Assembly: GCA_965371445.1 (NCBI GenBank)
Contig: CBDUYN010000007.1
Location: 1-64,000 of the forward strand
DNA from: DASWIG01 sp965371445
Lineage (GTDB): Bacteria > Acidobacteriota > Thermoanaerobaculia > Multivoradales > J023
Direction: 5' to 3'
DNA length: 64,000 bases
The position numbers were made by a program, and so were the translations under genes. The notes below the pieces were generated by a model. It did not search any database and was not told the DNA's origin. It saw nothing but the letters and a program-made list of their open reading frames with translations. Shown piece after piece: positions 54,330 through 62,935 of this stretch (its first letter is position 1; every line of letters starts with the position of its first letter).

Positions 54330-54357
54330 CCCACGCCGCAGGTTCCCGTGGCGTGGG
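54330..54357. promoter_or_regulatory. candidate enhancer-binding site upstream of the sigma54 promoter
   Basis: Perfect 8-bp inverted repeat CCCACGCC (54330-54337) / GGCGTGGG (54350-54357) with 12 bp between, about 23 bp upstream of the -24 element. It is a plausible site for the NtrC-type activator encoded at 60533-61903. Confidence 0.45.
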
Positions 54358-54379
54358 AGCAGAGGAAGGCAGGGGTCTC

Positions 54380-54395
54380 TGGCACGCTCCTTGCT
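54380..54395 (+). promoter_or_regulatory. sigma54 (-24/-12) promoter
   Basis: TGGCACG-CTCC-TTGCT matches the -24/-12 consensus TGGCACG-N4-TTGCW at every position, with correct spacing. The transcript would start near 54406, about 6 nt before the ATG at 54412. A weaker near-copy (GGCACGCTCCTGGCA) lies about 80 bp upstream. Confidence 0.85.
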
Positions 54396-54411
54396 CAGGT
54401 CGGCAGTTACT

Positions 54412-56061
54412 ATGATGAACAACGTCAATCGCATCCGACTCACCAAGTGGCTGCTTGTGGCCCTCGCAGCGCTTGGGACCAACCCGGGCTACGCTCAGGA
54501 GAGCGAACCGTTCGTCTACGCGCTACAGCGAAGAGAGGAGGTCACCACCCTGGACTATCTCGACGCCCGGACTACCGCACGCCTCGCTGTCGTGTCTCAG
54601 ATTATGGAAGGCCTCATGGGCTTCGACACTGAGAACGACCGCGACCTCGTCCCCCGTCTGGCCAAGAGCCACCAGCGCGCCGATCGCCGAACCTACGTCT
54701 TCCGCTTGCGGGACGCCGTCTATTTCCACCCTCACTCTCATGGCGCCAACATCCAGGAGTCCGAGCGTGTCACGGCGGAGGACGTGGTGTTCAGCCTGCA
54801 GCGAGCCATAAACTCAAAGAGTACGAGCCAACATCTTTTCGGAAAAATCGAATCTATAAAGGCAATTTCGGACGACCTGGTCAAAATCAAGCTCGGAGAA
54901 CCAGACGACTATCTTCTCTACGGGCTTGCCACCAACCTCGGGTTCGTCACCTGCAAAACCTACTACGAGAGCTTGGGGCTCGACCCCGCTAGTCGCAAGG
55001 AAGAATTCAGCAGAAATCCGATCGGTACCGGTCCGTATCGCTTGGTGGAGGAACTCGGTGAAAACGGCCATCCGATTGTGCTTCGACGTTCCAAAACTCA
55101 CCGTGACCGACCCTGGGTCGCCTCCAGCACTGCGGTCGAGACAATAGTATTTCGTTACTATGAAAATTTGAATAAAATTGCTGACGGCATGAGAGCTGGC
55201 GAGATCCACATGACGGGATTTCTGCTTTCCTCACTTGGCGCCGGCACTGGATTCATCGATCACGAACGCGATCCTCTACCAGTTAACGTCAAGGAACTCA
55301 CTCCTCCCGTTCTCAGCATTCTAACGATAAATCTTGAAAAACTCTATCTTTCCGATCCACTTGTGCGGCGACTTCTGAATTCCGCGGTGGATAAGGAAAC
55401 TATTAAGAGAATTAATCCTATATCCCCGAAACAACTTGAGGAATTCCCTCAGGGCTATCGCTACTACCTTGATATTACCAACCGCTACCTGGATAGGGAA
55501 GGGAGTGATGATATAGAGACGATGCTCCGGCAGCCCGAAGTTCAACAGCGGCTCGACGAGCTCCGCCAAGGTGGTGCATTAACACTTCTAGCCAGCGAGG
55601 CCGAGGATCCGGTTCGTGACATGATGCTAGAGATCGTTAGGCAAGGAATCCAGGACAAGCTCGGCATTTCAGTCGAGATCAAAAACGATTTCCCCATTCA
55701 AGGAGATCCCGAATATGACCTCCTCTACCTCGAATGGACACCCGACATTCCGGCAGAGAGGGATAGTTTGGCAATCCTCTATCCACTCTTTCATTCCAAT
55801 ACCCACTCGAATCGCTCCAACTATAAGAATGCCGAGGTCGATCAGCTCTTCGCTCAGATCCAAGGTTTGATCGACGAGGCTACGAAAGAGAGCCTTTATG
55901 GAAAGATACAATCCCGGCTCCTTGAAGATTCTCCTCATATCTGGCTTCCCAGTGTGCGCAGCACTTCACTAGTTTACCAAGAAGACTACGAGCTAGATAG
56001 CGGCAGCGCGATCCTCATCTACTATACCAGCTTCCTCAAAAATCTGCGAGAGAGGCCATGA
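54412..56061 (+). CDS. secreted family-5 substrate-binding protein of a sensory operon
   Basis: The 549-residue protein starts MMNNVNRIRL, with a cleavable signal peptide (hydrophobic 12-25, cleavage after GYA) and no lipobox Cys, so it is a free periplasmic protein. Family-5 landmarks are LVPRLAKSHQRADRRTYVFRL, the ERVTAEDVVFSLQRA block, NPIGTGPYRLVE and the C-terminal YPLFHSN. No permease or ATPase genes accompany it; instead it overlaps a histidine kinase by ATGA. It is therefore probably the ligand-binding part of a signalling receptor. From about 54800 the DNA is visibly AT-richer than the window average, suggesting transfer. Confidence 0.9.
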   Translation: MMNNVNRIRLTKWLLVALAALGTNPGYAQESEPFVYALQRREEVTTLDYLDARTTARLAVVSQIMEGLMGFDTENDRDLVPRLAKSHQRADRRTYVFRLRDAVYFHPHSHGANIQESERVTAEDVVFSLQRAINSKSTSQHLFGKIESIKAISDDLVKIKLGEPDDYLLYGLATNLGFVTCKTYYESLGLDPASRKEEFSRNPIGTGPYRLVEELGENGHPIVLRRSKTHRDRPWVASSTAVETIVFRYYENLNKIADGMRAGEIHMTGFLLSSLGAGTGFIDHERDPLPVNVKELTPPVLSILTINLEKLYLSDPLVRRLLNSAVDKETIKRINPISPKQLEEFPQGYRYYLDITNRYLDREGSDDIETMLRQPEVQQRLDELRQGGALTLLASEAEDPVRDMMLEIVRQGIQDKLGISVEIKNDFPIQGDPEYDLLYLEWTPDIPAERDSLAILYPLFHSNTHSNRSNYKNAEVDQLFAQIQGLIDEATKESLYGKIQSRLLEDSPHIWLPSVRSTSLVYQEDYELDSGSAILIYYTSFLKNLRERP

Positions 56062-57920
56062 AGAAAGAACCTTTACTCAAGTTACTGTACCGATATTCTG
56101 TCACTCTATTTTCCCGACTGATGGTGATAGCTGGGATCATCGTCTTCATCGTGTTGTTCTTTGTAAGGGATCTGAAATTTCGCAAGGAATTGCGAGATGT
56201 TCTCACCGAAGCGACCGCGGAATTATCTCATCTTTTTATCGCTTACGACGCCACAGACGACTACACCGCGACAGAGATCTTCGAGCTGACATGCGATGAG
56301 ATCCAAGAAATGCTGCTCTCCTCGCCAGGCGTATTTCTACAGGTCATCAACACTCGGGAGATGATATACTATGATTCCCGAACCTTGGAGATCTCGAAAA
56401 AATTTGAGTTCGACAGATCGGATGTTACATCCCCCTTCGAAAAGTTGAGAAATGGCGGGCTAGCGGTCTACGTGGATAGGGATCTTACTGGCAACGAAGT
56501 CTGGATTCTGCGCGCTGGTGTCACGTGGAAGACTTATTTGACCGGACATTTCATAAATATATTGATCGTGATCCCGCTCTGCAGCGTGTTGATCATTGCC
56601 TTCCAGGCGCTCGGCGAGGTGTACCGCCGACGCCGGTTCGACAATTTGGTGTCGGCGATGGTGAGAATTATGCGGCACACTGATGAAGCCACGCTGATTA
56701 ATGCCGTTCCTAATATCGTCGCCCGTATGCTTGACTTCGACGCCGTCGGCCTGTATCTGCGGGACGGTGACAGCATTATTCCTAAAGCCGCGTATCTCCC
56801 CGGCGGCGATATCCAGGAGTTCCTGCGATCCACCGACGCGGAGCCTATCACTGTGAATAGCGATTATCCAGAGGCGCGAGCAGTGAGAGAGAATACCAGC
56901 ATCCTGGTTGACCCACGTTTCGAAGAGAATGTTCATAAAAAAAATCTTGCGGTGGCCGGTCGACATCCGTATGTGATCACGGTTATGAAGAGCGAGGAAG
57001 GGGGTTCGCCGATCGGCCTGTTGACGGCTCAATATCACCGAGGGTTACAACCCGAACATCAGGATTTTTTGGCAAGCGCTGCGCAGCTTGTCGCTTTACT
57101 TATTGAAAAATTTCGCAGCAAGGACAGTCAGGAACGAATGTACCGACAAATGATCCGCAACACGCGGACTATGAGCATCGGAACGGTGGTGCCGTTCGTT
57201 GCCCACAACATGAAAACACCATTGGTCATCATAGCCCAGCTGGCCAAAAGCATCCGGAACGATCTTGATGGACTTGATCAGGAGAGGGCGCGGGAGACCC
57301 TCGACCAGGTCAGGATGCAAGTCGATTTGTGCTTCGATTTGTTGCAAAATATTTCTCGGTACAACAAACTTGGTAACTCTGCTGACGGTACTGTTCGAAT
57401 CCAGGAGGGACTCGACAAGGTCTGTGCCTTTTTTAGAGACTACCTCCGAATCAAAGGGATTACTTTAGAACAGGACTATGCAGGAAAATTCCCTCCAGGT
57501 TTGGTGATCGAAATCGAGGAGATAGACTTCATACAGGTGATCACCAATCTCCTAATCAATGCCGATGAGGCACTCGCTGAAACCATTGAGGAGAGCGATC
57601 TGCTGCGCAACGACGGCGGTGACAGGATTGCAGTGCAAGCCGCGAGCTGCGAAGACGATTCCCGGATCACGATTACTATAGAAGACAACGGGCCCGGCAT
57701 TTCTCCAGAGGTTCTGAGTAAGATCTTCGAGGAAGATGTCACGACTAAAGAATTTGGTACCGGTGTTGGTTTGCCATACTGTCGACGAGTGATCGAACAG
57801 GCTGGCGGCGAATTGACTGTTAAGTCCTCGCTCGGGAGGGGAGCGTCCTTTTCGATTGCGCTTCCCAGAATAGACGAACACCTGTCGAAGACAGCTCAGG
57901 GAGAAAAGGCAATTGATTAA
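56058..57920 (+). CDS. membrane sensor histidine kinase with GAF domain
   Basis: The 620-residue kinase has a membrane helix at about 20-37, an extracytoplasmic domain at 38-165, a second helix at 167-185 and a GAF-like domain at 205-350. The dimerisation helix carries H383 in FVAHNMKTPL, in place of the usual HE[IL]xxPL. The HATPase domain has NLLINADEAL, DNGPGIS and FGTGVGLPYC. It is coupled to the substrate-binding protein by ATGA, so the extracytoplasmic domain probably contacts that protein. The coding sequence is AT-rich relative to the rest of the window. Confidence 0.92.
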   Translation: MKKEPLLKLLYRYSVTLFSRLMVIAGIIVFIVLFFVRDLKFRKELRDVLTEATAELSHLFIAYDATDDYTATEIFELTCDEIQEMLLSSPGVFLQVINTREMIYYDSRTLEISKKFEFDRSDVTSPFEKLRNGGLAVYVDRDLTGNEVWILRAGVTWKTYLTGHFINILIVIPLCSVLIIAFQALGEVYRRRRFDNLVSAMVRIMRHTDEATLINAVPNIVARMLDFDAVGLYLRDGDSIIPKAAYLPGGDIQEFLRSTDAEPITVNSDYPEARAVRENTSILVDPRFEENVHKKNLAVAGRHPYVITVMKSEEGGSPIGLLTAQYHRGLQPEHQDFLASAAQLVALLIEKFRSKDSQERMYRQMIRNTRTMSIGTVVPFVAHNMKTPLVIIAQLAKSIRNDLDGLDQERARETLDQVRMQVDLCFDLLQNISRYNKLGNSADGTVRIQEGLDKVCAFFRDYLRIKGITLEQDYAGKFPPGLVIEIEEIDFIQVITNLLINADEALAETIEESDLLRNDGGDRIAVQAASCEDDSRITITIEDNGPGISPEVLSKIFEEDVTTKEFGTGVGLPYCRRVIEQAGGELTVKSSLGRGASFSIALPRIDEHLSKTAQGEKAID

Positions 57921-58112
57921 AACATCTAACTGCCGAACGTACGTAGCGGACCGAATTCGAGCGCTGCCGGGACGGCCAGCTTCGCCGCGTTCGACTCGTT
58001 CTGCTCTTCGCTGGTGCACTGCGAAAGATGCGCCTCTAGGAGAAGGCGGTAGCTCACTTCGCGCTACTGGTACTTCTCATACGACGTCACCAAGAAGGAG
58101 GTAACGCTGATC

Positions 58113-59612
58113 ATGGCGATTCTTTTAGTCGACGACGAGCCCATGTTCACGGACGCTGTTGAGAGGAATCTCCGCCGAGATGGATGGGAGATTCTGACGG
58201 CGACATCCGGTGATAAGGCATTGACTATCCTCAAAGACCGTTCCGACGTAGAGATACTGGCCACCGACTTTAACATGACCGGAATGAATGGCGCGCAACT
58301 CATCAACAGCGCGCTGGCACTGGAACCCAACCTGTATACTATTGTTTTCACGGGGTGGGCAGACCGTGAGTATGCTGTGCAATCCCTACGGGTTGGCGCC
58401 GACGACTTCCTGGACAAAACAGGAGATATCGACGAACCTTTGCGAAGCTCAATTCTCAGAGGTCTTGCCATTGTTCGTGCCAGTGTCAAGCCGGCGCAAA
58501 TCTATGACGAGGCGGAGGTCCTCGAGCAGGTATTCGGTACGCTTTTGACCCTCAATCGTTTCGGTGGCGTCTGCCTGGCATCCAAGAAATGGGGCAGTGA
58601 CAGTTGTCGGGTAGAACGCGCGATAGATCTGAATACAGGACAAAACCTCAGCGACCATGGGCCTTTGGAGCCTGATAGTGCCTATCGCTTTGTCATTGAT
58701 GATCAAAGCAGCTATTTCCCACCACTCTTCGCGCCGGAGGCCGTTGATTTAAAGCCTTACTTTGACGATACCCGATCCATTATCATCGTACCCCTGATCT
58801 TTCGTAGTCACGAGCAAGGCGCTCTTGGTGTCGAGCATCGTGAGGCCGACAAGTTCGACATCTCTACTTTCAGACTCGTCCGCCAAATTGCACGCTGGAT
58901 CTCGCTGACGATGGATAAGCTTACGGATCTCGACCGGCTCAACCTCGAAAAATCCAGAGGTGAGCGAGATCGAGGACTCCTGGCGCGTTCGCTTCTCCAC
59001 GAGTTGAAGAACCCGCTAAACAACCTTTCGACTGCCGTGGAGGTCGTCATGGAGACGATCGAGAATGAGGAGCTCAACGGCTTGTACGAGAACGTACTCA
59101 GAATTAACCGCACCATTGATCGATTCTTGAAACCCTTGATCCAAGGAGGAAGTGATTCCGAACTGGTCAACGTAGCTGAGGTTCTCGGTGAAGCGATTAC
59201 TCGGATTAAGGTCTACGAGCCACGCAGTGCTGTCCAGATCGAATGCGAAGTTGCGTCGCCTGTTCCCCCACTCATGGGAAACGGGGAGATGTTGACCGCG
59301 GCATTCGTAAACCTCTTGGAAAACGCCGTGAGGGCCGCTGGCCCATCCGGAAAGGTCTCTGTGTCCGCGATCTACGTCCCTGTTCGCGATCAGATCGAGA
59401 TTATGATCACGGACAACGGCCCAGGCATCGCTTCCGAGGATTTAGCAAAGGTATTCGATTACGGTTACACGACACGAGACGAGGGCCATTTTGGCTACGG
59501 CCTGGCTTTGACGCATGAAATCGTCCAACTTTTCGGCGGCGAGATCACCGCTCATAGCCCCGAGGGAATGGGGGCGATGTTCAAGTTGGCCTTTTCGACA
59601 TCGGAAGAGTAG
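58113..59612 (+). CDS. receiver - GAF-like - histidine kinase hybrid
   Basis: A 499-residue soluble protein. The receiver domain (1-120) has the acidic pair D7/D8, phospho-acceptor D52 in ATDFNMTGMNG, and K102. A GAF-like region lies at about 125-270. The histidine kinase part has H296 in LLHELKNPLNNLS, then NLLENAVRAAG, DNGPGIA and GYGLAL boxes. AAGGAGG lies 11 nt upstream of the ATG. A receiver followed by a kinase suggests a relay that receives phosphate from the membrane kinase and passes it on. A 192-bp gap from the preceding gene shows no sigma54-type promoter. Confidence 0.92.
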   Translation: MAILLVDDEPMFTDAVERNLRRDGWEILTATSGDKALTILKDRSDVEILATDFNMTGMNGAQLINSALALEPNLYTIVFTGWADREYAVQSLRVGADDFLDKTGDIDEPLRSSILRGLAIVRASVKPAQIYDEAEVLEQVFGTLLTLNRFGGVCLASKKWGSDSCRVERAIDLNTGQNLSDHGPLEPDSAYRFVIDDQSSYFPPLFAPEAVDLKPYFDDTRSIIIVPLIFRSHEQGALGVEHREADKFDISTFRLVRQIARWISLTMDKLTDLDRLNLEKSRGERDRGLLARSLLHELKNPLNNLSTAVEVVMETIENEELNGLYENVLRINRTIDRFLKPLIQGGSDSELVNVAEVLGEAITRIKVYEPRSAVQIECEVASPVPPLMGNGEMLTAAFVNLLENAVRAAGPSGKVSVSAIYVPVRDQIEIMITDNGPGIASEDLAKVFDYGYTTRDEGHFGYGLALTHEIVQLFGGEITAHSPEGMGAMFKLAFSTSEE

Positions 59613-59628
59613 AAGGGCTGAGGGTGAC

Positions 59629-60519
59629 ATGATAAAAGAAGCGATACTCGTGTTGAGTAAGGAAGAGCAACTCGGGCAACGGTGCCGCACCATGTTGTGT
59701 GCCGCGGGATACACGTGTTCTCACCAGCTGGTCGATGTGAGTTTTTCGCGCAAGGCATTGATCGACGCGCTGACGAAACGAGACGGGCCGCGCGTCGTAG
59801 TCGCTCAGTTTCGAATGTCTCCATATACAGCGCTTGATCTACTCAAAGATTTGCAAATGGCATCCCTGTTAAACCGGGTTGACGTCGCAACTTTGGCGCA
59901 TGACACTACCGGCGAGAGAGAATTTATTCGGAAGGGTGGTGCTGCCTTCGAGATTATGGAACCAGCTCGAGATTTGAAGCAAACCATTCGCAGCGTACTG
60001 GAGAAGATTCGGTCACGCCGGGAGAGCCGGAGAAATCGAAGTCGCGACGTCGTCGCCTATCTACAGACAGTGACCGATGAAGCGGAATTTCGACGATTTG
60101 CCACCGACCTCTTCCGTGAGCTGCGGTACCGCGAGGTTCGGCAAACGCGCGGTCTCGGTGAGTCGGGGGAGGACATCGTGTTCTACGAGTTGAATCGGCT
60201 GGGCGAGATCGAGTTCGTCGGCGTTCAAGCAAAAGTCGGCGACATCCATGCCGACGGCTCTCGGAAGGGCAACGTCACCACCCTTTGGCTGCGAACGGTG
60301 GAGGCCCTGAACAGCAAAGTGGAGTACGGTGATACAAGCTACTTCCTGGATAAACTCGTAGTCTTGACGTCAGGCAAGATCGACGAAGCCGGCCGGAAGA
60401 AGCTCGAGGACTTCCTGCGGCCGACGAAATATGACAAGCGTGTCTTTTTCTACGACCAAGTCAAGGTAGCTGACCTCGTGGCCGAGCACGCACCTTTCCT
60501 TCTTCTGCCGACGATTTAG
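59629..60519 (+). CDS. pseudo-receiver fused to an Mrr-like PD-(D/E)XK nuclease
   Basis: A 296-residue protein. Residues 1-125 have the length and strand/helix order of a receiver domain, but the acidic pair reads LSKEE, the acceptor Asp is Gln60 (VAQFRMSP) and the Lys is replaced (EIMEP). It cannot be phosphorylated in the usual way. Residues 150-296 resemble the Mrr catalytic domain: FRELRYREVRQTRGLGESGEDI with D182, then VGVQAK with Q200 and K202, the D...QxK signature. It has no helix-turn-helix. It lies 16 nt after the hybrid kinase and 13 nt before the NtrC-type regulator. DNA cleavage controlled by a signalling partner is inferred. Confidence 0.82.
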   Translation: MIKEAILVLSKEEQLGQRCRTMLCAAGYTCSHQLVDVSFSRKALIDALTKRDGPRVVVAQFRMSPYTALDLLKDLQMASLLNRVDVATLAHDTTGEREFIRKGGAAFEIMEPARDLKQTIRSVLEKIRSRRESRRNRSRDVVAYLQTVTDEAEFRRFATDLFRELRYREVRQTRGLGESGEDIVFYELNRLGEIEFVGVQAKVGDIHADGSRKGNVTTLWLRTVEALNSKVEYGDTSYFLDKLVVLTSGKIDEAGRKKLEDFLRPTKYDKRVFFYDQVKVADLVAEHAPFLLLPTI

Positions 60520-60532
60520 GATCGAGTTAGAG

Positions 60533-61903
60533 ATGTCACGTTTCTACGTCCTGATAGTCGATGACGAAGAGGAGGCGCGACGGCATCTGACTCACGCCCT
60601 CCTGGGAGAGTTCCAGGCCGAAGCGGCGAGGAACGGAGCGGAGACACTTGAGAAGCTCGAAGGTGGGGGGGTCGATCTCGTTCTTTTGGATCAGAGAATG
60701 CCTGGTCTTTCAGGCTTGGAAGTGCTTCGCGAAATCAAGAAGAGGTATCCTGAGGTCGACGTGATCATGGTGACCGCAGTCGAGGATCGGTCGGTGGTCG
60801 TCGAATGCATCAAGAGCGGAGCGGAAGATTTCATCGTCAAACCGATCGGAATTCCAGGTCTTAAACAGAAGATCCGCAATCTCTCGAAGCGTCGTAGCCT
60901 GGTCGCGGAGAATCAGCGGTTGCGCTCAGAGCTCGACCGGCAAGCGCGATTCGACGAGTTGGTGGGAGAGAGCCAGGCGTTCATGGAGGTCCTGGAGGCG
61001 GTTAGAAAGGTGGCGCCTATGCGGATCCCGGTGGTGGTGTGGGGCGAAAGCGGCACTGGCAAGGAACTGGTCGCCAGAGCGATCCACCACAATAGCCCAC
61101 GACGGGAGAACGCGTTCTTGGCGGTCAACTGCGGCGCCTTCGCGGAGAACCTCCTGGCCACCGAGCTTTTCGGTCATGTGCAGGGAGCGTTCACGGACGC
61201 TCGCGAGGCGAAGCGCGGTCTCTTTCTGGCAGCGGACGGTGGTACCCTTTTCCTGGACGAGATCGGCGAGACCAGCCCGAGCTTCCAAGTACAATTACTC
61301 CGGGTGCTGGAAAACGGCGAGATCTTGCCGATTGGCTCGACGACTCCGAGGAGCGTCGACACTCGGATTGTCGCAACGACGAACAGGGACTTGGAAAGAG
61401 CTGTGGCGAAAGGCACCTTCCGTGAGGATCTGTACTTTCGTCTCTGGCGATTTCCTATCCGGGTCCCAGGACTCCGGGAGCGCAAGGACGACATCTCGCA
61501 GCTTTCACACCACTTCTTGGCCCGCTATAACAAGGAGCTCACCAAGCGAGTTCAAGGCTTTTCCGAGGAAGCGATGGCAGCGCTCATGCGTTACGATTGG
61601 CCGGGGAACATCCGTGAGCTCAAGACAGCCGTCGAACGAGGTGTGATTCTCGCCGAAGGTGCCGAGATTCAGCTCGAGCACCTGTTTTTCCGTTCAGACC
61701 GACAGTCCGCGTCCGCCGCTTCGGCGCTCTTCGAAGGACCGTGGCAAGATGCGAAGAAGCGGTTTGAGCGCGCCTACTTGGTCAACACCTTGCGGAATGC
61801 CGGAACCAACGTCTCTCAAGCGGCACGGGAGTCGGGAATGGATCGCAAGAATTTCCGTGACAAGATGAAAAACCACGGGATCTCGTTGGATGATCTCGAG
61901 TGA
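60533..61903 (+). CDS. NtrC-type sigma54-dependent response regulator
   Basis: The 456-residue regulator has a receiver with D10/D11, D53 and K103. Its AAA+ sigma54-interaction domain spans about 142-370, with Walker A GESGTGKE at 171-178, Walker B FLDEIGE, and loop GAFTDA at 218-223, a common variant of GAFTGA. A Fis-type helix-turn-helix closes it (NVSQAARESGMDRKNFRDKM). It is the obvious activator of the sigma54 promoter at 54380-54395 and the probable output of the two kinases. All catalytic residues are intact. Confidence 0.95.
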   Translation: MSRFYVLIVDDEEEARRHLTHALLGEFQAEAARNGAETLEKLEGGGVDLVLLDQRMPGLSGLEVLREIKKRYPEVDVIMVTAVEDRSVVVECIKSGAEDFIVKPIGIPGLKQKIRNLSKRRSLVAENQRLRSELDRQARFDELVGESQAFMEVLEAVRKVAPMRIPVVVWGESGTGKELVARAIHHNSPRRENAFLAVNCGAFAENLLATELFGHVQGAFTDAREAKRGLFLAADGGTLFLDEIGETSPSFQVQLLRVLENGEILPIGSTTPRSVDTRIVATTNRDLERAVAKGTFREDLYFRLWRFPIRVPGLRERKDDISQLSHHFLARYNKELTKRVQGFSEEAMAALMRYDWPGNIRELKTAVERGVILAEGAEIQLEHLFFRSDRQSASAASALFEGPWQDAKKRFERAYLVNTLRNAGTNVSQAARESGMDRKNFRDKMKNHGISLDDLE

Positions 61904-61944
61904 GAACTTGATCGAAAATATCACTTGAAACGGAGAGCTAAGAC

Positions 61945-62556
61945 ATGAAGTCGGAACCGTCGAAGAACGTACTTGCCGCAATGCTGACCGGACTGCTGTT
62001 TGCCGGCAGCGGGTACTCATGCCTCTTTGCCGCGGAGCCAGCGGGGGCGGAGGGGGTCGGTCTGCTAGAGGAGGCCGATGTGCGAGATCTTGTGCCTGCC
62101 TGGGACGTCAATCGGAGTTCCCCGGATCTGGAAGCTATCCTGTCTTTTGACGGCGGGGAACCAGGGGCCAACATGACGGTGTTTCTCGGTTCTTGGTGCT
62201 CCGAAAGTCAACGGGAGATCTCACGTTTCCTGCGCCTGATCGATAGTTTCAAAGGCTCAGTACCGTTCTCGACGACCTACGTCGGCGTCAACCAGGAAAA
62301 GACCGAACCCCGGCAGCTACTCGCCGACAAGCAGGTCCGGCATTTGCCCACCTTCGTCGTCACGCGTCAGGGTAGGGAGGTCGGCCGGATCGTAGAGCGC
62401 CCTCCGCGCGGACTGGAAAGGGATCTCGCACTGCTCCTGAGTGGCCAGTCCCGGGGTCTCGTCTCAGCCAGCGAAGATGTCATCCGGCAGTATCTGTCCC
62501 TTGAACCGAGCCGCACGGGAGCTCGGGATGACCCCGAACCTGGGCCGGATTCTTAG
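61945..62556 (+). CDS. exported thioredoxin-fold protein with a single active-site Cys
   Basis: The 203-residue protein has a signal peptide (hydrophobic 9-28, cleavage near LFAAE) and a thioredoxin-like core: MTVFLGSWCSESQREISRF near 77-95 and the cis-Pro block VRHLPTFVVTRQGREVGRIV near 130-150. The usual CxxC is reduced to WCSES, so disulfide exchange is unlikely and a mixed-disulfide or bacilliredoxin-like role is possible. GGAG lies 11 nt upstream. It is last in the island and 41 bp after the regulator, so probably cotranscribed. Confidence 0.8.
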   Translation: MKSEPSKNVLAAMLTGLLFAGSGYSCLFAAEPAGAEGVGLLEEADVRDLVPAWDVNRSSPDLEAILSFDGGEPGANMTVFLGSWCSESQREISRFLRLIDSFKGSVPFSTTYVGVNQEKTEPRQLLADKQVRHLPTFVVTRQGREVGRIVERPPRGLERDLALLLSGQSRGLVSASEDVIRQYLSLEPSRTGARDDPEPGPDS

Positions 62557-62572
62557 TCTCGTACCCGGGCTA

Positions 62573-62935
62573 AGGCTTGACGAAGTAGGAGGGACTCGAC
62601 CAGGCGCGAGGCCGCCGTCGGTGCCCCACGCCCCCGACGAGGACGTGGCTCGAATCAAACGGATCGACGACGACACCGATGCGGGCCGGCAGGCCGGTCT
62701 CGGAGAAGAGGGCCACGAGCTCCCAATTCCCGCCGCCGTCGCGAGGCTTTTGTAGAGCCCGAGCCCGGGGTAGAATCCGCCGACAAGTTGGCTTCGCCGG
62801 TGCCGCAATAGAGCACGTCGGGGTCGTTCGGGTCGATCTCCAGAGCACCGACTTCGAGCGATTCCTGCTTGTGCCAGAGCGGCTCCCAGGACTTTCCCGC
62901 ATCGCGGCCCCGCCGGGGTTCGTCGGCATGGCTGA
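62573..62935 (-). pseudogene. frameshifted BNR/Asp-box repeat protein fragment
   Basis: On the minus strand, pieces of a sialidase/photosystem-stability-like beta-propeller can be chained across frames: SWEPLWHKQESLEVGALEID, DPDVLYCGTGEANL, GFYPGLGLYKS and DGGGNWELVALFSETG followed by DPFDSSHVLVGGV. At least two frameshifts separate them, and both ends are missing. The 170 bp beyond (62936-63104) shows nothing recognisable. Confidence 0.6.

Noticed and set aside
57921..58112. a second sigma54 promoter in the gap before the hybrid kinase
   Set aside because: No TGGCAC-N5-TTGC pattern; the nearest (TGGTACTTCTCATAC) lacks the invariant GC.
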